A stretch of 64,000 nucleotides of DNA from JAVBNA01 sp031551875. Its GTDB lineage: Bacteria > Bacillota > Clostridia > Oscillospirales > Acutalibacteraceae. Positions 25,724-34,028 of the stretch are shown here, piece after piece. The position numbers and the translations under genes were made by a program. The stretch is taken from assembly GCA_031551875.1 (NCBI GenBank), contig JAVBNA010000001.1:62001-126000 (forward strand), in the 5' to 3' direction. How positions within the stretch are numbered: position 1 is the stretch's first letter; the number at the start of each line of letters is the position of its first letter. The notes under the pieces are model-generated. The model saw only the letters and a program-made list of their open reading frames with translations, was not told where the DNA came from and ran no database searches.

Positions 25724-26248
25724 ATGTCCGAAGAAGCAAAATGGTATGTTGTCCACACCTACTCTGGATATGAGAACAAGGTGGCCACAAACTTGGAAAA
25801 GATTGTGGAGAACCGGAATTTGCAGGAATTGATTCAGCAGGTGTACGTTCCAACCGAAACCGTGACTGAAATCAAGGACAACAAACGCAAGGAAGTGGAA
25901 CGTAAAATCTTCCCCGGCTATGTGCTCGTCAAAATGGTGATGACCGACGATTCCTGGTATGCCGTGCGCAACATTCGCGGCTGCACCGGCTTTGTCGGGC
26001 CGTCCTCCAAGCCCATCCCGCTGTCCGATGAGGAAGTGGCGGCGCTGGGCGTCGAGAAAAAGACCGTCGAAGTGCAGTACAAGGTCGGCGACTCGATCCG
26101 CATCGTGGACGGTGCGCTTGAAGGCTTTGTGGGCACGGTGGAAGAGCTCGATCTGGACAAGAACCGCGTGCGCGTGACCATTTCCATGTTTGGACGGGAA
26201 ACGCCCGCAGAGCTTGAGCTGGATCAGGCGGAACTCTTAGAGCTCTAG
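25724..26248 (+). CDS. nusG: Transcription termination/antitermination factor NusG
   Basis: A 174-residue protein. The N-terminal NGN domain starts AKWYVVHTYSGYENKVATNL, with PGYVLVKM and VRNIRGCTGFVG; the C-terminal KOW domain contains VGDSIRIVDGALEGFVGTVEELD. NusG binds RNA polymerase and links it to Rho or the ribosome. RBS GGAGGG precedes the ATG. It is followed by the rplK leader with three hairpins. Confidence 0.96.
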   Translation: MSEEAKWYVVHTYSGYENKVATNLEKIVENRNLQELIQQVYVPTETVTEIKDNKRKEVERKIFPGYVLVKMVMTDDSWYAVRNIRGCTGFVGPSSKPIPLSDEEVAALGVEKKTVEVQYKVGDSIRIVDGALEGFVGTVEELDLDKNRVRVTISMFGRETPAELELDQAELLEL

Positions 26249-26273
26249 GGAGGGCTCTAACCGAAACACAGAG

Positions 26274-26300
26274 TAATAGGGCGCGGTAAGCGCCCTATTA
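26274..26300 (+). other. Hairpin in the nusG-rplK intergenic leader
   Basis: TAATAGGGCG (26274-26283) pairs perfectly with CGCCCTATTA (26291-26300). No T-run follows, so it is not a normal intrinsic terminator; it may act as a processing or attenuation structure. A second, smaller GC hairpin lies at 26303-26321. Confidence 0.5.
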
Positions 26301-26320
26301 TGCGGGGCACAAGCGGCCCC

Positions 26321-26360
26321 GGTGGGAGGAACAGCACAGGACTGTTCCGCCATCTACCAC
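26321..26360 (+). promoter_or_regulatory. L1 autoregulatory operator in the rplKA leader
   Basis: GGTGGGAGG (26321-26329) and CCATCTACCAC (26350-26360) are brought together by the stem GGAACAG/CTGTTCC (26328-26334 / 26342-26348). This reproduces the L1-binding site in 23S rRNA, whose two strands in E. coli contain GGUGGGAGG and AUACCACC. Binding of free L1 to this leader would shut off translation of rplK and rplA. The match is seen by eye; the function is known for other bacteria. Confidence 0.7.
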
Positions 26361-26381
26361 GAAATATGGAGGTGCAAATCA

Positions 26382-26807
26382 ATGGCTCAAAAGGTAGTGG
26401 GTTTTATCAAACTCCAGATACCGGCCGGAAAAGCGACCCCGGCGCCCCCGGTAGGTCCGGCGCTTGGTCAGCACGGTGTGAATATCATGGCATTCACAAA
26501 GGAGTTCAATGAACGGACAAAGAACGATGTGGGTATGATCATCCCCGTCGTCATCACGGTGTATGCCGACCGTTCCTTCTCCTTCATCACCAAGACCCCG
26601 CCCGCAGCGATCCTGATTAAAAAGGCGTGCGGACTGGATAAGGCGTCTGGTGTGCCGAACAAAACCAAAGTCGCGAAGATCACCGGTGATCAGGTCAGAA
26701 AAATCGCGGAGACCAAAATGCCCGACTTAAATGCCGCCACCATCGAGACTGCGATGTCAATGATCGCGGGCACGGCGCGCAGCATGGGTATCGAAGTCGT
26801 CGACTGA
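26382..26807 (+). CDS. rplK: 50S ribosomal protein L11
   Basis: A 141-residue protein: MAQKVVGFIKLQIPAGKATP with the proline-rich segment APPVGPALGQHGVNIMAF, and the C-terminal rRNA-binding domain ending AGTARSMGIEVVD. L11 forms part of the GTPase-associated centre. The ATG at 26382 follows ATGGAGGTG; upstream in-frame codons lie inside the L1 operator region and are not coding. It is in one operon with rplA. Confidence 0.97.
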   Translation: MAQKVVGFIKLQIPAGKATPAPPVGPALGQHGVNIMAFTKEFNERTKNDVGMIIPVVITVYADRSFSFITKTPPAAILIKKACGLDKASGVPNKTKVAKITGDQVRKIAETKMPDLNAATIETAMSMIAGTARSMGIEVVD

Positions 26808-26862
26808 TGATCCCGGGTGGGAGGAAAATTCCGATATCACCACTCAATAGGGAGGATAAACG

Positions 26863-27558
26863 ATGAAACATGGTAAAAAATATGTCGACAGTGCGAAGCT
26901 GATCGACCGGGCGACCACGTACGACGTGTCCGACGCGCTTGGCCTTTGCACAAAGACGGCCAAAGCGAAGTTCGACGAGACCGTCGAGGTTCATGTCAAG
27001 CTGGGCGTTGACTCGCGTCATGCGGACCAGCAGGTTCGCGGTGCGATTGTTCTTCCCAATGGAACGGGCAAAACCGTTCGTGTGCTTGCCATCTGCAAGA
27101 GCGACAAGGAGAACGACGCCAAGGAAGCCGGCGCTGAGTTTGTCGGCGGCGAAGAAATGGTGCAGAAAATCCAGACTGAGGGCTGGATGGACTTTGATGT
27201 GCTGATCACCACGCCCGATATGATGGGCCTGGTGGGACGTCTGGGTAAAGTGCTCGGCCCGCGCGGCCTGATGCCCAACCCTAAGGCGGGCACCGTGACC
27301 CCCGACATCGGCAAGGCTGTCAAGGAAGCCAAGGCCGGTAAGATTGAATACCGTCTGGACAAAACCAACATCATCCACTGCCCGATCGGCAAAGCCTCGT
27401 TCGGCGTGGAAAAACTGCAGGAAAACTTCTCCACTCTGCTGGGCGCGATTGTCAAGGCCAAGCCCGCCGCTGCGAAGGGACAGTACATCAAGTCCTGTGT
27501 CGTCGCGACCACGATGGGCCCCGGCGTGCGCGTCAACCCGAACAAGGTCGAGGGTTAA
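26863..27558 (+). CDS. rplA: 50S ribosomal protein L1
   Basis: A 231-residue protein starting MKHGKKYVDSAKLIDRATTYD, with the L1 motifs RHADQQVRGAIVLPNGTGK, LGPRGLMPNPKAGTVT and KYIKS-like IKSCVVATTMGPGVRV near the end. L1 forms the mobile stalk at the ribosomal E site and represses its own operon; the operator is visible before rplK. RBS GGGAGGATAAACG precedes the ATG. Confidence 0.97.
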   Translation: MKHGKKYVDSAKLIDRATTYDVSDALGLCTKTAKAKFDETVEVHVKLGVDSRHADQQVRGAIVLPNGTGKTVRVLAICKSDKENDAKEAGAEFVGGEEMVQKIQTEGWMDFDVLITTPDMMGLVGRLGKVLGPRGLMPNPKAGTVTPDIGKAVKEAKAGKIEYRLDKTNIIHCPIGKASFGVEKLQENFSTLLGAIVKAKPAAAKGQYIKSCVVATTMGPGVRVNPNKVEG

Positions 27559-27566
27559 TACCCCTC

Positions 27567-27595
27567 TTGACAGAGTGACCCGCTTGTGGTACACT
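27567..27595 (+). promoter_or_regulatory. Promoter of rplJ-rplL
   Basis: TTGACA (27567-27572), 17-base spacer ending TGG (extended -10), TACACT (27590-27595). It begins 9 bases after the rplA stop, so rplJL has its own transcript. Confidence 0.75.
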
Positions 27596-27599
27596 TTTC

Positions 27600-27750
27600 T
27601 ACGTTAGTCAAGTCTAAAGACAGCAGGTAGCGTTTACGCATAACAGGAAGTGATTCCCGCCTGCCGAGGATTTGCATGGAATACCTGCGCTTTACGGCGC
27701 TCACTAGGTATGTCATGCCCGTCCTGCGGTTTTGCGGGACGGGCTTTTTG
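27600..27750 (+). promoter_or_regulatory. L10 leader with attenuator
   Basis: The leader between the promoter and rplJ has the features of the ribosomal L10 leader of Firmicutes: a folded region with complementary CAGCAGGTAGCG and TACCTGCGC segments, ending in an intrinsic terminator GCCCGTCC...GGGACGGGC (27717-27744) followed by TTTTT. L10-L12 complex binding normally favours the terminator. The identification rests on position and structure; a covariance-model search would settle it. Confidence 0.75.
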
Positions 27751-27786
27751 TATGATGAAACAAGAGTCGTGGAGGTGAAATTAAAC

Positions 27787-28293
27787 ATGCCGAGTGCAAA
27801 AATTTTGGAACAGAAAGTAGAGCTGGTCAGCGCGTTGACTGAAAAGCTGAAGGGCGCCTGCTCGGGCGTCGTGGTCAGCTATAAGGGTATCACCGTGGCT
27901 GAGGACACCAAGCTGCGTAAAGAGCTGCGTGAGGCGGGTGTTGACTACTTCGTGGTCAAGAACACCATGCTGCACAGAGCGGCGGAAATCGCCGGACTGT
28001 CCGATCTGGATCCCGTGCTCGAAGGCACAACCGCTCTCGCACTGAGCGCGGAGGATTACGTCGTGGCGCCCCGCATTCTCTGCACCTTTGCGGAGAAGAG
28101 CAAAACCTTTGAAGTCAAAGCCGGTTTCATGGATGCCCGTGTGACGTCCAAGGAAGAGGTGAACGCCCTGTCCAAGATCCCGCCGAAGGAGATCCTGCTT
28201 GCGCAGGTTCTGGGCGGATTCCTGGCTCCGATTTCCGGATTGGCCATCGTCCTCAACCAGATCAAAGAGAAAATGGAAGGCGGCGCGGAATAA
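27787..28293 (+). CDS. rplJ: 50S ribosomal protein L10
   Basis: A 168-residue protein starting MPSAKILEQKVELVSALTEK, with the L10 block VVVSYKGITVAEDTKLRKEL and YFVVKNTMLHRAA, and a C-terminal helix that binds L7/L12 dimers. The ATG at 27787 follows GTGGAGGTG; a longer in-frame extension to 27676 reads through the attenuator hairpin and is not coding. It is followed by rplL. Confidence 0.97.
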   Translation: MPSAKILEQKVELVSALTEKLKGACSGVVVSYKGITVAEDTKLRKELREAGVDYFVVKNTMLHRAAEIAGLSDLDPVLEGTTALALSAEDYVVAPRILCTFAEKSKTFEVKAGFMDARVTSKEEVNALSKIPPKEILLAQVLGGFLAPISGLAIVLNQIKEKMEGGAE

Positions 28294-28360
28294 GCGGCAC
28301 CCCTTCGAAAGTGCGGCTTACAGGCCGCTTACACAACAAATTACATGGAGGTTATGAAAA

Positions 28361-28735
28361 ATGTCTGAAAAGATTTTAAAGCTGATTGAAGAAGTAAAGA
28401 CCCTGACCGTTCTTGAGCTGGCCGACCTGGTCAAGGCGCTCGAGGAGGAGTTCGGCGTTTCCGCGGCTGCGGCTGCGGTGGCGGCTCCTGCGGCTGGCGG
28501 CGGCGCTGCCGCTGCGGAAGAGCAGACCGAGTTTGACGTCATCCTGAAGGGACCGGGCGGCAACAAAATCGCCGTTATCAAAGTGGTTCGCGAAATCACC
28601 GGTCTTGGCCTCAAGGAAGCCAAGGAGCTGGTTGACAACGCGCCGAAGCCTGTTAAGGAAGCGGTTTCCAAGGACGACGCGGAAGCCATCAAAGCGAAGC
28701 TCGCCGAAGCCGGTGCTGATATCGAAGTTAAATAA
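28361..28735 (+). CDS. rplL: 50S ribosomal protein L7/L12
   Basis: A 124-residue acidic protein: helical N-terminal dimerisation domain (SEKILKLIEEVKTLTVLELA), an alanine-rich hinge (about residues 35-50), and the C-terminal domain with EFDVILKGPGGNKIAVIKVV and GLGLKEAKELVDNAPK. It recruits translation GTPases to the ribosome. It ends at a strong terminator; the usual next genes rpoB and rpoC are not present downstream. Confidence 0.97.
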   Translation: MSEKILKLIEEVKTLTVLELADLVKALEEEFGVSAAAAAVAAPAAGGGAAAAEEQTEFDVILKGPGGNKIAVIKVVREITGLGLKEAKELVDNAPKPVKEAVSKDDAEAIKAKLAEAGADIEVK

Positions 28736-28751
28736 GGATTGCCTTTGCACG

Positions 28752-28782
28752 AAAAGGACGGGAGAAATCCCGTCCTTTTTTG
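28752..28782 (+). terminator. Terminator after rplL
   Basis: AAAAGGACGGG (28752-28762) pairs with CCCGTCCTTTT (28769-28779), followed by more T. Confidence 0.85.
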
Positions 28783-28798
28783 CGGCAATTTCCGGGAT

Positions 28799-28827
28799 TT
28801 GACAGATCAGAACGAAAGCTGTATACT
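28799..28827 (+). promoter_or_regulatory. Promoter of the secreted peptidase gene
   Basis: TTGACA (28799-28804), 17-base spacer, TATACT (28822-28827), 71 bases before the start codon. Confidence 0.75.
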
Positions 28828-28897
28828 ATTTGTAACTATTATTAAAAAGTTGTAACTTTTTGGATTTTTGAGACGTAAAAAGTGAGGGAACATACGC

Positions 28898-31117
28898 ATG
28901 GAAAGGAAACTTGGGAGATCGTTTTTTCTGATATTGCTTTTGATTTGTACGCTTGTGCTGTCCCCGGTGGCAAGTGTGCAGCTGTATACGATTGTTTCTG
29001 CCGCAACCTACACAACCGGCAGCTATACCATTGTGGCCAGCGGCGGCCTGAGGCTGCGCGAGGGACCGAGCACCTCCTCTGCACAGGTTGCCCTCATCCC
29101 GAATGGAAGCACCGTATCGGTGTCGAAGATCGAAGGAGAGTGGGGGTATACAACCTACAGCGGAAAATCGGGCTGGATCTCTATGGCGTACACCAAAAAG
29201 CTTGAGAATACAAACCCGACGGCGGACATCAATGTCCGCATTGCGGCCGAGAAGGTCAAGTTCCCGAACGGCCGGTACTACAGCCACACGCCGGGGCAGC
29301 CCAACAACCCCGACGCAACCTCCACCACGCCGTGCAGCCATCACAGCGGCGGCTGCGGCGGATACAAGGGAGATTGCGGCTGTAACAGCTTCAACGGCCT
29401 CGCCATCCAGTGCCACGGCTTTGCGTGCAAGCTGGGGTATGACGTGTTTGGGCTCAATCCCTATACGGGCTGGACAAAAATCTACAGCGCGGCAGACATC
29501 CGCGTGGGAGACATCGTCCGCTACCGCAACAACGGACATTCCATATTCATCACGGGCATTTCGGGCGATACCTTTACTTATGCTGACTGCAACGCCGACG
29601 GCAAGTGCAGGATCCGTTGGGATGCGACGGTGACGCGCGCGACATTGACCAGCACGTTTACCTATGTCTGGCGCGCCAATAATTACGATGAAGTCGTGCC
29701 GCCCTCTCCGAATAAGCTTGACGCGGTTAAGATCACGCTTTCGGCGACCGAGTATGTCCAGGGCAACGCGGCCACCCTCTCCTTTGCAAGCAGCAAGGCA
29801 ACGCAATATAAGCTGGTGATCACCGCACAGGACGGCAGTAAAATGATCGACATAACCACGGCGGAAACCAAATATTCCTGCAAGCTCGATCCGGGCTTCT
29901 ACAGCGCGAAGGTGACCGCGATCAACAGCGAGGGCAGTCTTGACAGCGAACCGGTCAATTTTGCCGTATACGCAACCCGGAAAGACAATATCGGCTCAGA
30001 CTTTTACGCCGTGATCCGCAGTGCGGACGGCAGTATCCTGACAAACGCCGGCACTGCGACACGCGACAGCGAGCGCAGGGACGCCTCTCAGGTTCTGCAT
30101 TTTCTGCGCAGGAGCGACGGCACCTATTCGATCACCTCACAGCATGACGGCACCTGTCTCAATGTGCTGGAGGCGGGATACATAAACGGGACAAGCGTAG
30201 TGTTTGCCCCTCTCAGCGGCGCCAACGAGCAGTCGTGGCGCATTGAAGATCAAGGAAGCGGTCAGTACGTGTTCGGCGTACAGTGTGCGCCCGAGACCAT
30301 CCTTTCCGTGTCCGAGGGTACGGCTCAGTACGCCGGAGAATTACAGCTGTGGGAAAAGCCGGAGACGGGCCCGCAGAGCTTTGCGATTGAGAAAATCAGC
30401 CCGGTCAGCACCCTCACGCTGTCGACGTCCTCGCTGTGGGTGGCGCCGGACAAGACGATTGCGCTGAGCGGCTATTTGACGGTTGTGCCGTCGAATGCCT
30501 ACAATACGACACTTCTCTACACGAGCAGCAATACGTCGGTTGCGACGGTGAGCGCCAAGGGCGTGATCACCGGCAAGAAAGAGGGTACTGCCAAGATCAC
30601 TGCAAAATCGGTGGACGGCCTGGGCAAGACCGCCGTGGTTACGGTGATCGTTTCCAAGCAGAAGAGCACCTATGTGACCATGCGCATTGGCTACACCAAG
30701 GCCATCCAGAATTCGGTCAAAACCACGGTGGACACCGTCGGCACCAGACCCTTCACAATCTCCGGCCGCACCATGCTGCCGCTTCGTTTTCTCGGCGAAA
30801 AGCTGGGAGGCAAGGTCACGTATGTCAATGACAGCACGCCCATTAAGATGACCTACGGCAATATGACCGTGGAATTTACGCTGGGCAAGAGCAGCATGAA
30901 AGTGAGCAACGGCTCGATGGTTAAGACCCTGACCATGGATGTGAATGCGCAGAAAAAGGGCGGAAAGACCTATATTCCCTTGCGTGCTGTCGCCGAAGCG
31001 CTCGGCTTTGACGTGCGGTATCAGGAGGGAACCAAGCTGATCGTGGTCAGCAATGTGGCGATGGATTCCAACCTGCTTACACAGCGGTTCAACGAAGGAA
31101 TTGCCTATATTAAATAA
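28898..31117 (+). CDS. Large secreted mosaic protein: SH3, Cys-peptidase, ricin-like, Big2 and CuAO-N-like domains
   Basis: A 739-residue exported protein. Residues 1-36 form a signal peptide ending VSAATY. An SH3b-like domain follows (about 42-100, LRLREGPSTSSAQVALIPNG). A cysteine-rich NlpC/P60- or CHAP-like domain spans about 110-265: the likely nucleophile is Cys172 in QCHGFACKLG, and His214 lies in VGDIVRYRNNGHSIFITG; nearby Cys146, 153, 160 and 162 are unusual. A ricin-type beta-trefoil segment (about 365-495, TCLNVLEAGYINGTSVVFAP), a Big2 Ig-like domain (about 505-590, SNTSVATVSAKGVITGKKEG) and a copper amine oxidase N-terminal-like domain (about 600-735, GRTMLPLRFLGEKLGG) follow. It probably acts on or binds the cell wall; the substrate is not known. 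It has its own promoter. Confidence 0.8.
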   Translation: MERKLGRSFFLILLLICTLVLSPVASVQLYTIVSAATYTTGSYTIVASGGLRLREGPSTSSAQVALIPNGSTVSVSKIEGEWGYTTYSGKSGWISMAYTKKLENTNPTADINVRIAAEKVKFPNGRYYSHTPGQPNNPDATSTTPCSHHSGGCGGYKGDCGCNSFNGLAIQCHGFACKLGYDVFGLNPYTGWTKIYSAADIRVGDIVRYRNNGHSIFITGISGDTFTYADCNADGKCRIRWDATVTRATLTSTFTYVWRANNYDEVVPPSPNKLDAVKITLSATEYVQGNAATLSFASSKATQYKLVITAQDGSKMIDITTAETKYSCKLDPGFYSAKVTAINSEGSLDSEPVNFAVYATRKDNIGSDFYAVIRSADGSILTNAGTATRDSERRDASQVLHFLRRSDGTYSITSQHDGTCLNVLEAGYINGTSVVFAPLSGANEQSWRIEDQGSGQYVFGVQCAPETILSVSEGTAQYAGELQLWEKPETGPQSFAIEKISPVSTLTLSTSSLWVAPDKTIALSGYLTVVPSNAYNTTLLYTSSNTSVATVSAKGVITGKKEGTAKITAKSVDGLGKTAVVTVIVSKQKSTYVTMRIGYTKAIQNSVKTTVDTVGTRPFTISGRTMLPLRFLGEKLGGKVTYVNDSTPIKMTYGNMTVEFTLGKSSMKVSNGSMVKTLTMDVNAQKKGGKTYIPLRAVAEALGFDVRYQEGTKLIVVSNVAMDSNLLTQRFNEGIAYIK

Positions 31118-31150
31118 TGGGGAAGGTTAGATCAAGAGAGGAGATAAACA

Positions 31151-31531
31151 TTGAAAAAAGCGATACAAATATTGATATTTACTCTATACCCTTTATTGTT
31201 GTCTGCCATTTATACCTTTTTCGCATCACTTGAAAGTATACCAGGTGGTGGCTTAGTATTAGTACCCTTTTTTGTAGTTTGTTATATACTTCCATTTTGT
31301 GCATTATTCTATTTTATTAAGAAGAGACCTTTCAATCAATGGATTTTATTTGTTGGCTTTATCCCTGTGCCTTTACTGCCTTTCATTTATGAGTATTTAT
31401 ACCCAGGATGGTTTCAATACCTGGTTACAGTAGTGACAGTCAGGTATTACACAATTCCATTTGTTGTTTTGTTTTTGATAGCCGCACTTGTCATTTCAAT
31501 AAAAGATAAACGTGTCAATAAGCATGAGTAG
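31151..31531 (+). CDS. Hypothetical membrane protein, AT-rich
   Basis: A 126-residue protein with four predicted transmembrane helices (about 5-25, 33-56, 64-83, 92-117) and a basic C-terminal tail. It starts at TTG 31151 after AGAGGAGATAAAC. I do not recognise a family. The gene is visibly richer in A and T than its neighbours, which suggests recent acquisition. It ends 5 bases before a good terminator. Confidence 0.65.
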   Translation: MKKAIQILIFTLYPLLLSAIYTFFASLESIPGGGLVLVPFFVVCYILPFCALFYFIKKRPFNQWILFVGFIPVPLLPFIYEYLYPGWFQYLVTVVTVRYYTIPFVVLFLIAALVISIKDKRVNKHE

Positions 31532-31536
31532 AAGTT

Positions 31537-31573
31537 AAAGGTCGGAAGAAATTTATAATTTATTCCGACCTTT
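31537..31573 (+). terminator. Terminator after the AT-rich membrane protein gene
   Basis: AAAGGTCGGAA (31537-31547) pairs with TTCCGACCTTT (31563-31573), followed by CTTATT. Confidence 0.75.
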
Positions 31574-31582
31574 CTTATTGCA

Positions 31583-31608
31583 AAGCCCCTGCTGTGAAGC
31601 GGGGGCTT
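31583..31608 (-). terminator. Terminator of feoAB
   Basis: AAGCCCCTGC (31583-31592) pairs with GCGGGGGCTT (31599-31608) with one wobble. It lies just after the feoB stop on the minus strand and could also back up the plus-strand terminator. Confidence 0.7.
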
Positions 31609-31611
31609 CTT

Positions 31612-33675
31612 TTATGCCAGACCCATCATACGTACCGCCGCCGTAAACAAAAAGCAGAGGAGTATCCCTATGACAGTGGGGATCAGCACCGAGAGCACAG
31701 TCCAGCGCACACTGCCCGTTTCCTTTTTGATGGTCAGACAGGTGGTGGAGCAGGGCCAGTGTATGAGAGAAAAGAGCATGACCGAAATCGCGGTCGCCCA
31801 TGTCCAGCCGTGGGAAACCAGCAGCGCTTTCAGCGCGCTCAGAGAGCCAAGCTCCATGAGACTTCCGGTAGAGAGATAGCCCATAATGATAATGGGGATG
31901 ACAATCTCGTTGGCGGGAAAACCTAGGATGAAAGCGAGCAGGATAATTCCGTCCAGCCCGAGAAGCTGTGCGAAGGGATCCAGAAAGGTCGCACAATGGG
32001 CAAGCAGGCTTATATCGCCGATCGTGACGTTGGAGAGTATCCAGAGAATCAGCCCTGCGGGAGCGGCCACAGAAACCGCACGCCCCAGCACAAACAACGT
32101 CCGGTCGAGGAGCGAACGCACAATCACTTTGCCGAACTGCGGCGTACGGTAGGGCGGGAGCTCGAGCGTAAACGAAGAGGGCTGCCCCTTGAGGAGCGTT
32201 TTAGAAAGCAATCGTGACACGGCAAAGGTGAGAAATACGCTCAGCACGATGAGAGCACCCAGAAGCAGAGCGGACAAAAAGGAGTTCCAGAGAGAGGCCG
32301 CCGTGCCCAGAAAAAACATGGAAATCAGCGCGATCAGGGTGGGAAATCGCCCGTTACACGGCATAAAGCTGTTGGTGAGGATGGCGATCAGGCGTTCGCG
32401 CGGGGAGTCGATGATGCGGCAGCCCGACACGCCCACAGCATTACAGCCCAGACCCATGCACATACAAAGCGACTGTTTGCCGCAGGCGCAGGCTTTTTTG
32501 AAATGATAATCAAGCGCAAAGGCCACACGTGGCAGGTAGCCGAAATCCTCGAGCAGCGTAAACAGGGGGAAAAAGATGGCCATGGGCGGCAGCATGACGG
32601 ACACCACCCAGGCAAGTGTCCGGTATACCCCCAGTATGAGCACCCCGTCCAGCCAGGTCGGCGCGCCCGCCGTGTCAGACCACCCGGTCAGTACGCCCTC
32701 AAGCTGGAACAGTGCGTCACTGAGCAGCTGGGACGGGTAGTTGGCGCCGGATATGGTCAGCCAGAGGATGCCGCACAGCAAAAGCAGCATCAGCGGGATA
32801 CCGGTGCGTTTGCCGGTCAGCAGGCGGTCAAGCCTGCGGTCACGGTTGTTTTTGACGCTGCAATCGCAGGACAAAAGATTCAGACACAGTTCTTCAGAGG
32901 TGAGTACAAGGCAGGCGGCGATCACATCGGGGATCTGCGTCTCTGCAATGCCTGCTTCCTGTAAAATTTCGAGCGCTTCTTTCCGCGCTTTTGTAAGGGC
33001 CTCATCCTGAGGCAGATCGACGGAATTTCCCTCCAGCAGACGCAGCGAAAGCCACCGGCCGCTGACATTCTGCCCGAGAGCCTCCACGGCGGGAAAAAGA
33101 CGGGCAAGGGCCTCCTGGATGGGCTCGCTGTAATGGACGCCGCACGGGGCAAGAGGATAGTTTCCCGCCGTCACCTCCTGGATCCGGCGCTTGAGAGTGT
33201 CCAGCCCCTTGCCTGAACGGGCGCTGGTCGCGACGACCGGGACGCCCAGCAATTTTTCCAGTGTTTCGATGTCCACCGAAATGCCCTTTTTCTCCGCTTC
33301 GTCCATCAAGTTGACGCACACCACCACACGCGGCATGATTTCCATGGTTTGAAGTGCGAGGTTGAGATTGCGTTCAAGGGCGGTGGCGTCACAGACCACC
33401 ACCGCCGTTTGCGCCTGGCCGGACAGCAGATAGTCGCGGGCGACCTCCTCCTCCTCCGAATGCGCCATCAGCGAATAGGTTCCGGGAAGGTCGACAAGAA
33501 GATAGCCCCTGTCCTCGTATGTATAGCGCCCCTTCGCGCTGCCCACCGTTTTGCCCGGCCAGTTGCCCGTGTGCTGCCGAAGCCCGGTCAATGCATTAAA
33601 AATACTGCTTTTTCCCACATTGGGATTGCCCGCCAGCGCAATGATGGTTTCCCCGGCGGATTTTTTGGCTGTCAT
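31612..33675 (-). CDS. feoB: Ferrous iron transport protein B
   Basis: A 687-residue inner-membrane protein. The N-terminal G domain has G1 GNPNVGKSSIFNALTG, the switch region NWPGKTVGSAKG, G3 LVDLPGTYSL and G4-type NLMDEAEKKG. The membrane part carries the Gate motifs GLGCNAVGVSGCRIIDSPRER and LTNSFMPCNGRFPTL, with about eight to nine helices to the C-terminus. It takes up Fe(II), the main iron form for an anaerobe. It follows feoA after a 12-base gap on the same strand. Length matches the family. No FeoC or Fur gene is adjacent. Confidence 0.95.
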   Translation of the reverse strand: MTAKKSAGETIIALAGNPNVGKSSIFNALTGLRQHTGNWPGKTVGSAKGRYTYEDRGYLLVDLPGTYSLMAHSEEEEVARDYLLSGQAQTAVVVCDATALERNLNLALQTMEIMPRVVVCVNLMDEAEKKGISVDIETLEKLLGVPVVATSARSGKGLDTLKRRIQEVTAGNYPLAPCGVHYSEPIQEALARLFPAVEALGQNVSGRWLSLRLLEGNSVDLPQDEALTKARKEALEILQEAGIAETQIPDVIAACLVLTSEELCLNLLSCDCSVKNNRDRRLDRLLTGKRTGIPLMLLLLCGILWLTISGANYPSQLLSDALFQLEGVLTGWSDTAGAPTWLDGVLILGVYRTLAWVVSVMLPPMAIFFPLFTLLEDFGYLPRVAFALDYHFKKACACGKQSLCMCMGLGCNAVGVSGCRIIDSPRERLIAILTNSFMPCNGRFPTLIALISMFFLGTAASLWNSFLSALLLGALIVLSVFLTFAVSRLLSKTLLKGQPSSFTLELPPYRTPQFGKVIVRSLLDRTLFVLGRAVSVAAPAGLILWILSNVTIGDISLLAHCATFLDPFAQLLGLDGIILLAFILGFPANEIVIPIIIMGYLSTGSLMELGSLSALKALLVSHGWTWATAISVMLFSLIHWPCSTTCLTIKKETGSVRWTVLSVLIPTVIGILLCFLFTAAVRMMGLA

Positions 33676-33687
33676 GTGCCACCCCTC

Positions 33688-33918
33688 TTATTCAATCAAA
33701 ATCTTTCGTGCATCTTCACACCGCAGCGCAATGACAGCCCCGCGGATTTCAAAGGCAATGGGATCCCCAAAGGGGCTTTTCTGCACACACTGTACCCGTG
33801 TACCCTCCACAAGCCCCAAATCCTGAAGCCGGCGGCGCATCGGGCCTGTTGACAAAAGCGTCTGGACGTGAGCGAAATCGCCCTCCTGCAAGCTTGATAA
33901 ATTTTTTTTCGGTTCCAT
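33688..33918 (-). CDS. feoA: Ferrous iron transport protein A
   Basis: A 76-residue SH3-like cytoplasmic protein: LSSLQEGDFAHVQTLLSTGP, then the family block RRRLQDLGLVEGTRVQCVQK and SPFGDPIAFEIRGAVIALR. FeoA is an accessory of FeoB. RBS GAGGAGGAATC precedes the ATG. It is the first gene of feoAB; a convincing -35/-10 pair is not evident upstream, although TAGAAT is present at about the right distance. Confidence 0.92.
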   Translation of the reverse strand: MEPKKNLSSLQEGDFAHVQTLLSTGPMRRRLQDLGLVEGTRVQCVQKSPFGDPIAFEIRGAVIALRCEDARKILIE

Positions 33919-33986
33919 AGGATTCCTCCTCTTTTTAACGCTCTATTTCATTCTATTCCCGCACTGTGAACTGGTGACAACATAAA

Positions 33987-34014
33987 GGGGCGGCCGCAAC
34001 ATGTGCGGCCGCCC
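33987..34014 (-). terminator. Terminator of the rodA-like gene
   Basis: GGGGCGGCCGCA (33987-33998) pairs perfectly with TGCGGCCGCCCC (34003-34014). On the minus strand it follows the stop of the RodA gene. Confidence 0.75.
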
Positions 34015-34028
34015 CAAAAGGGAAATAT

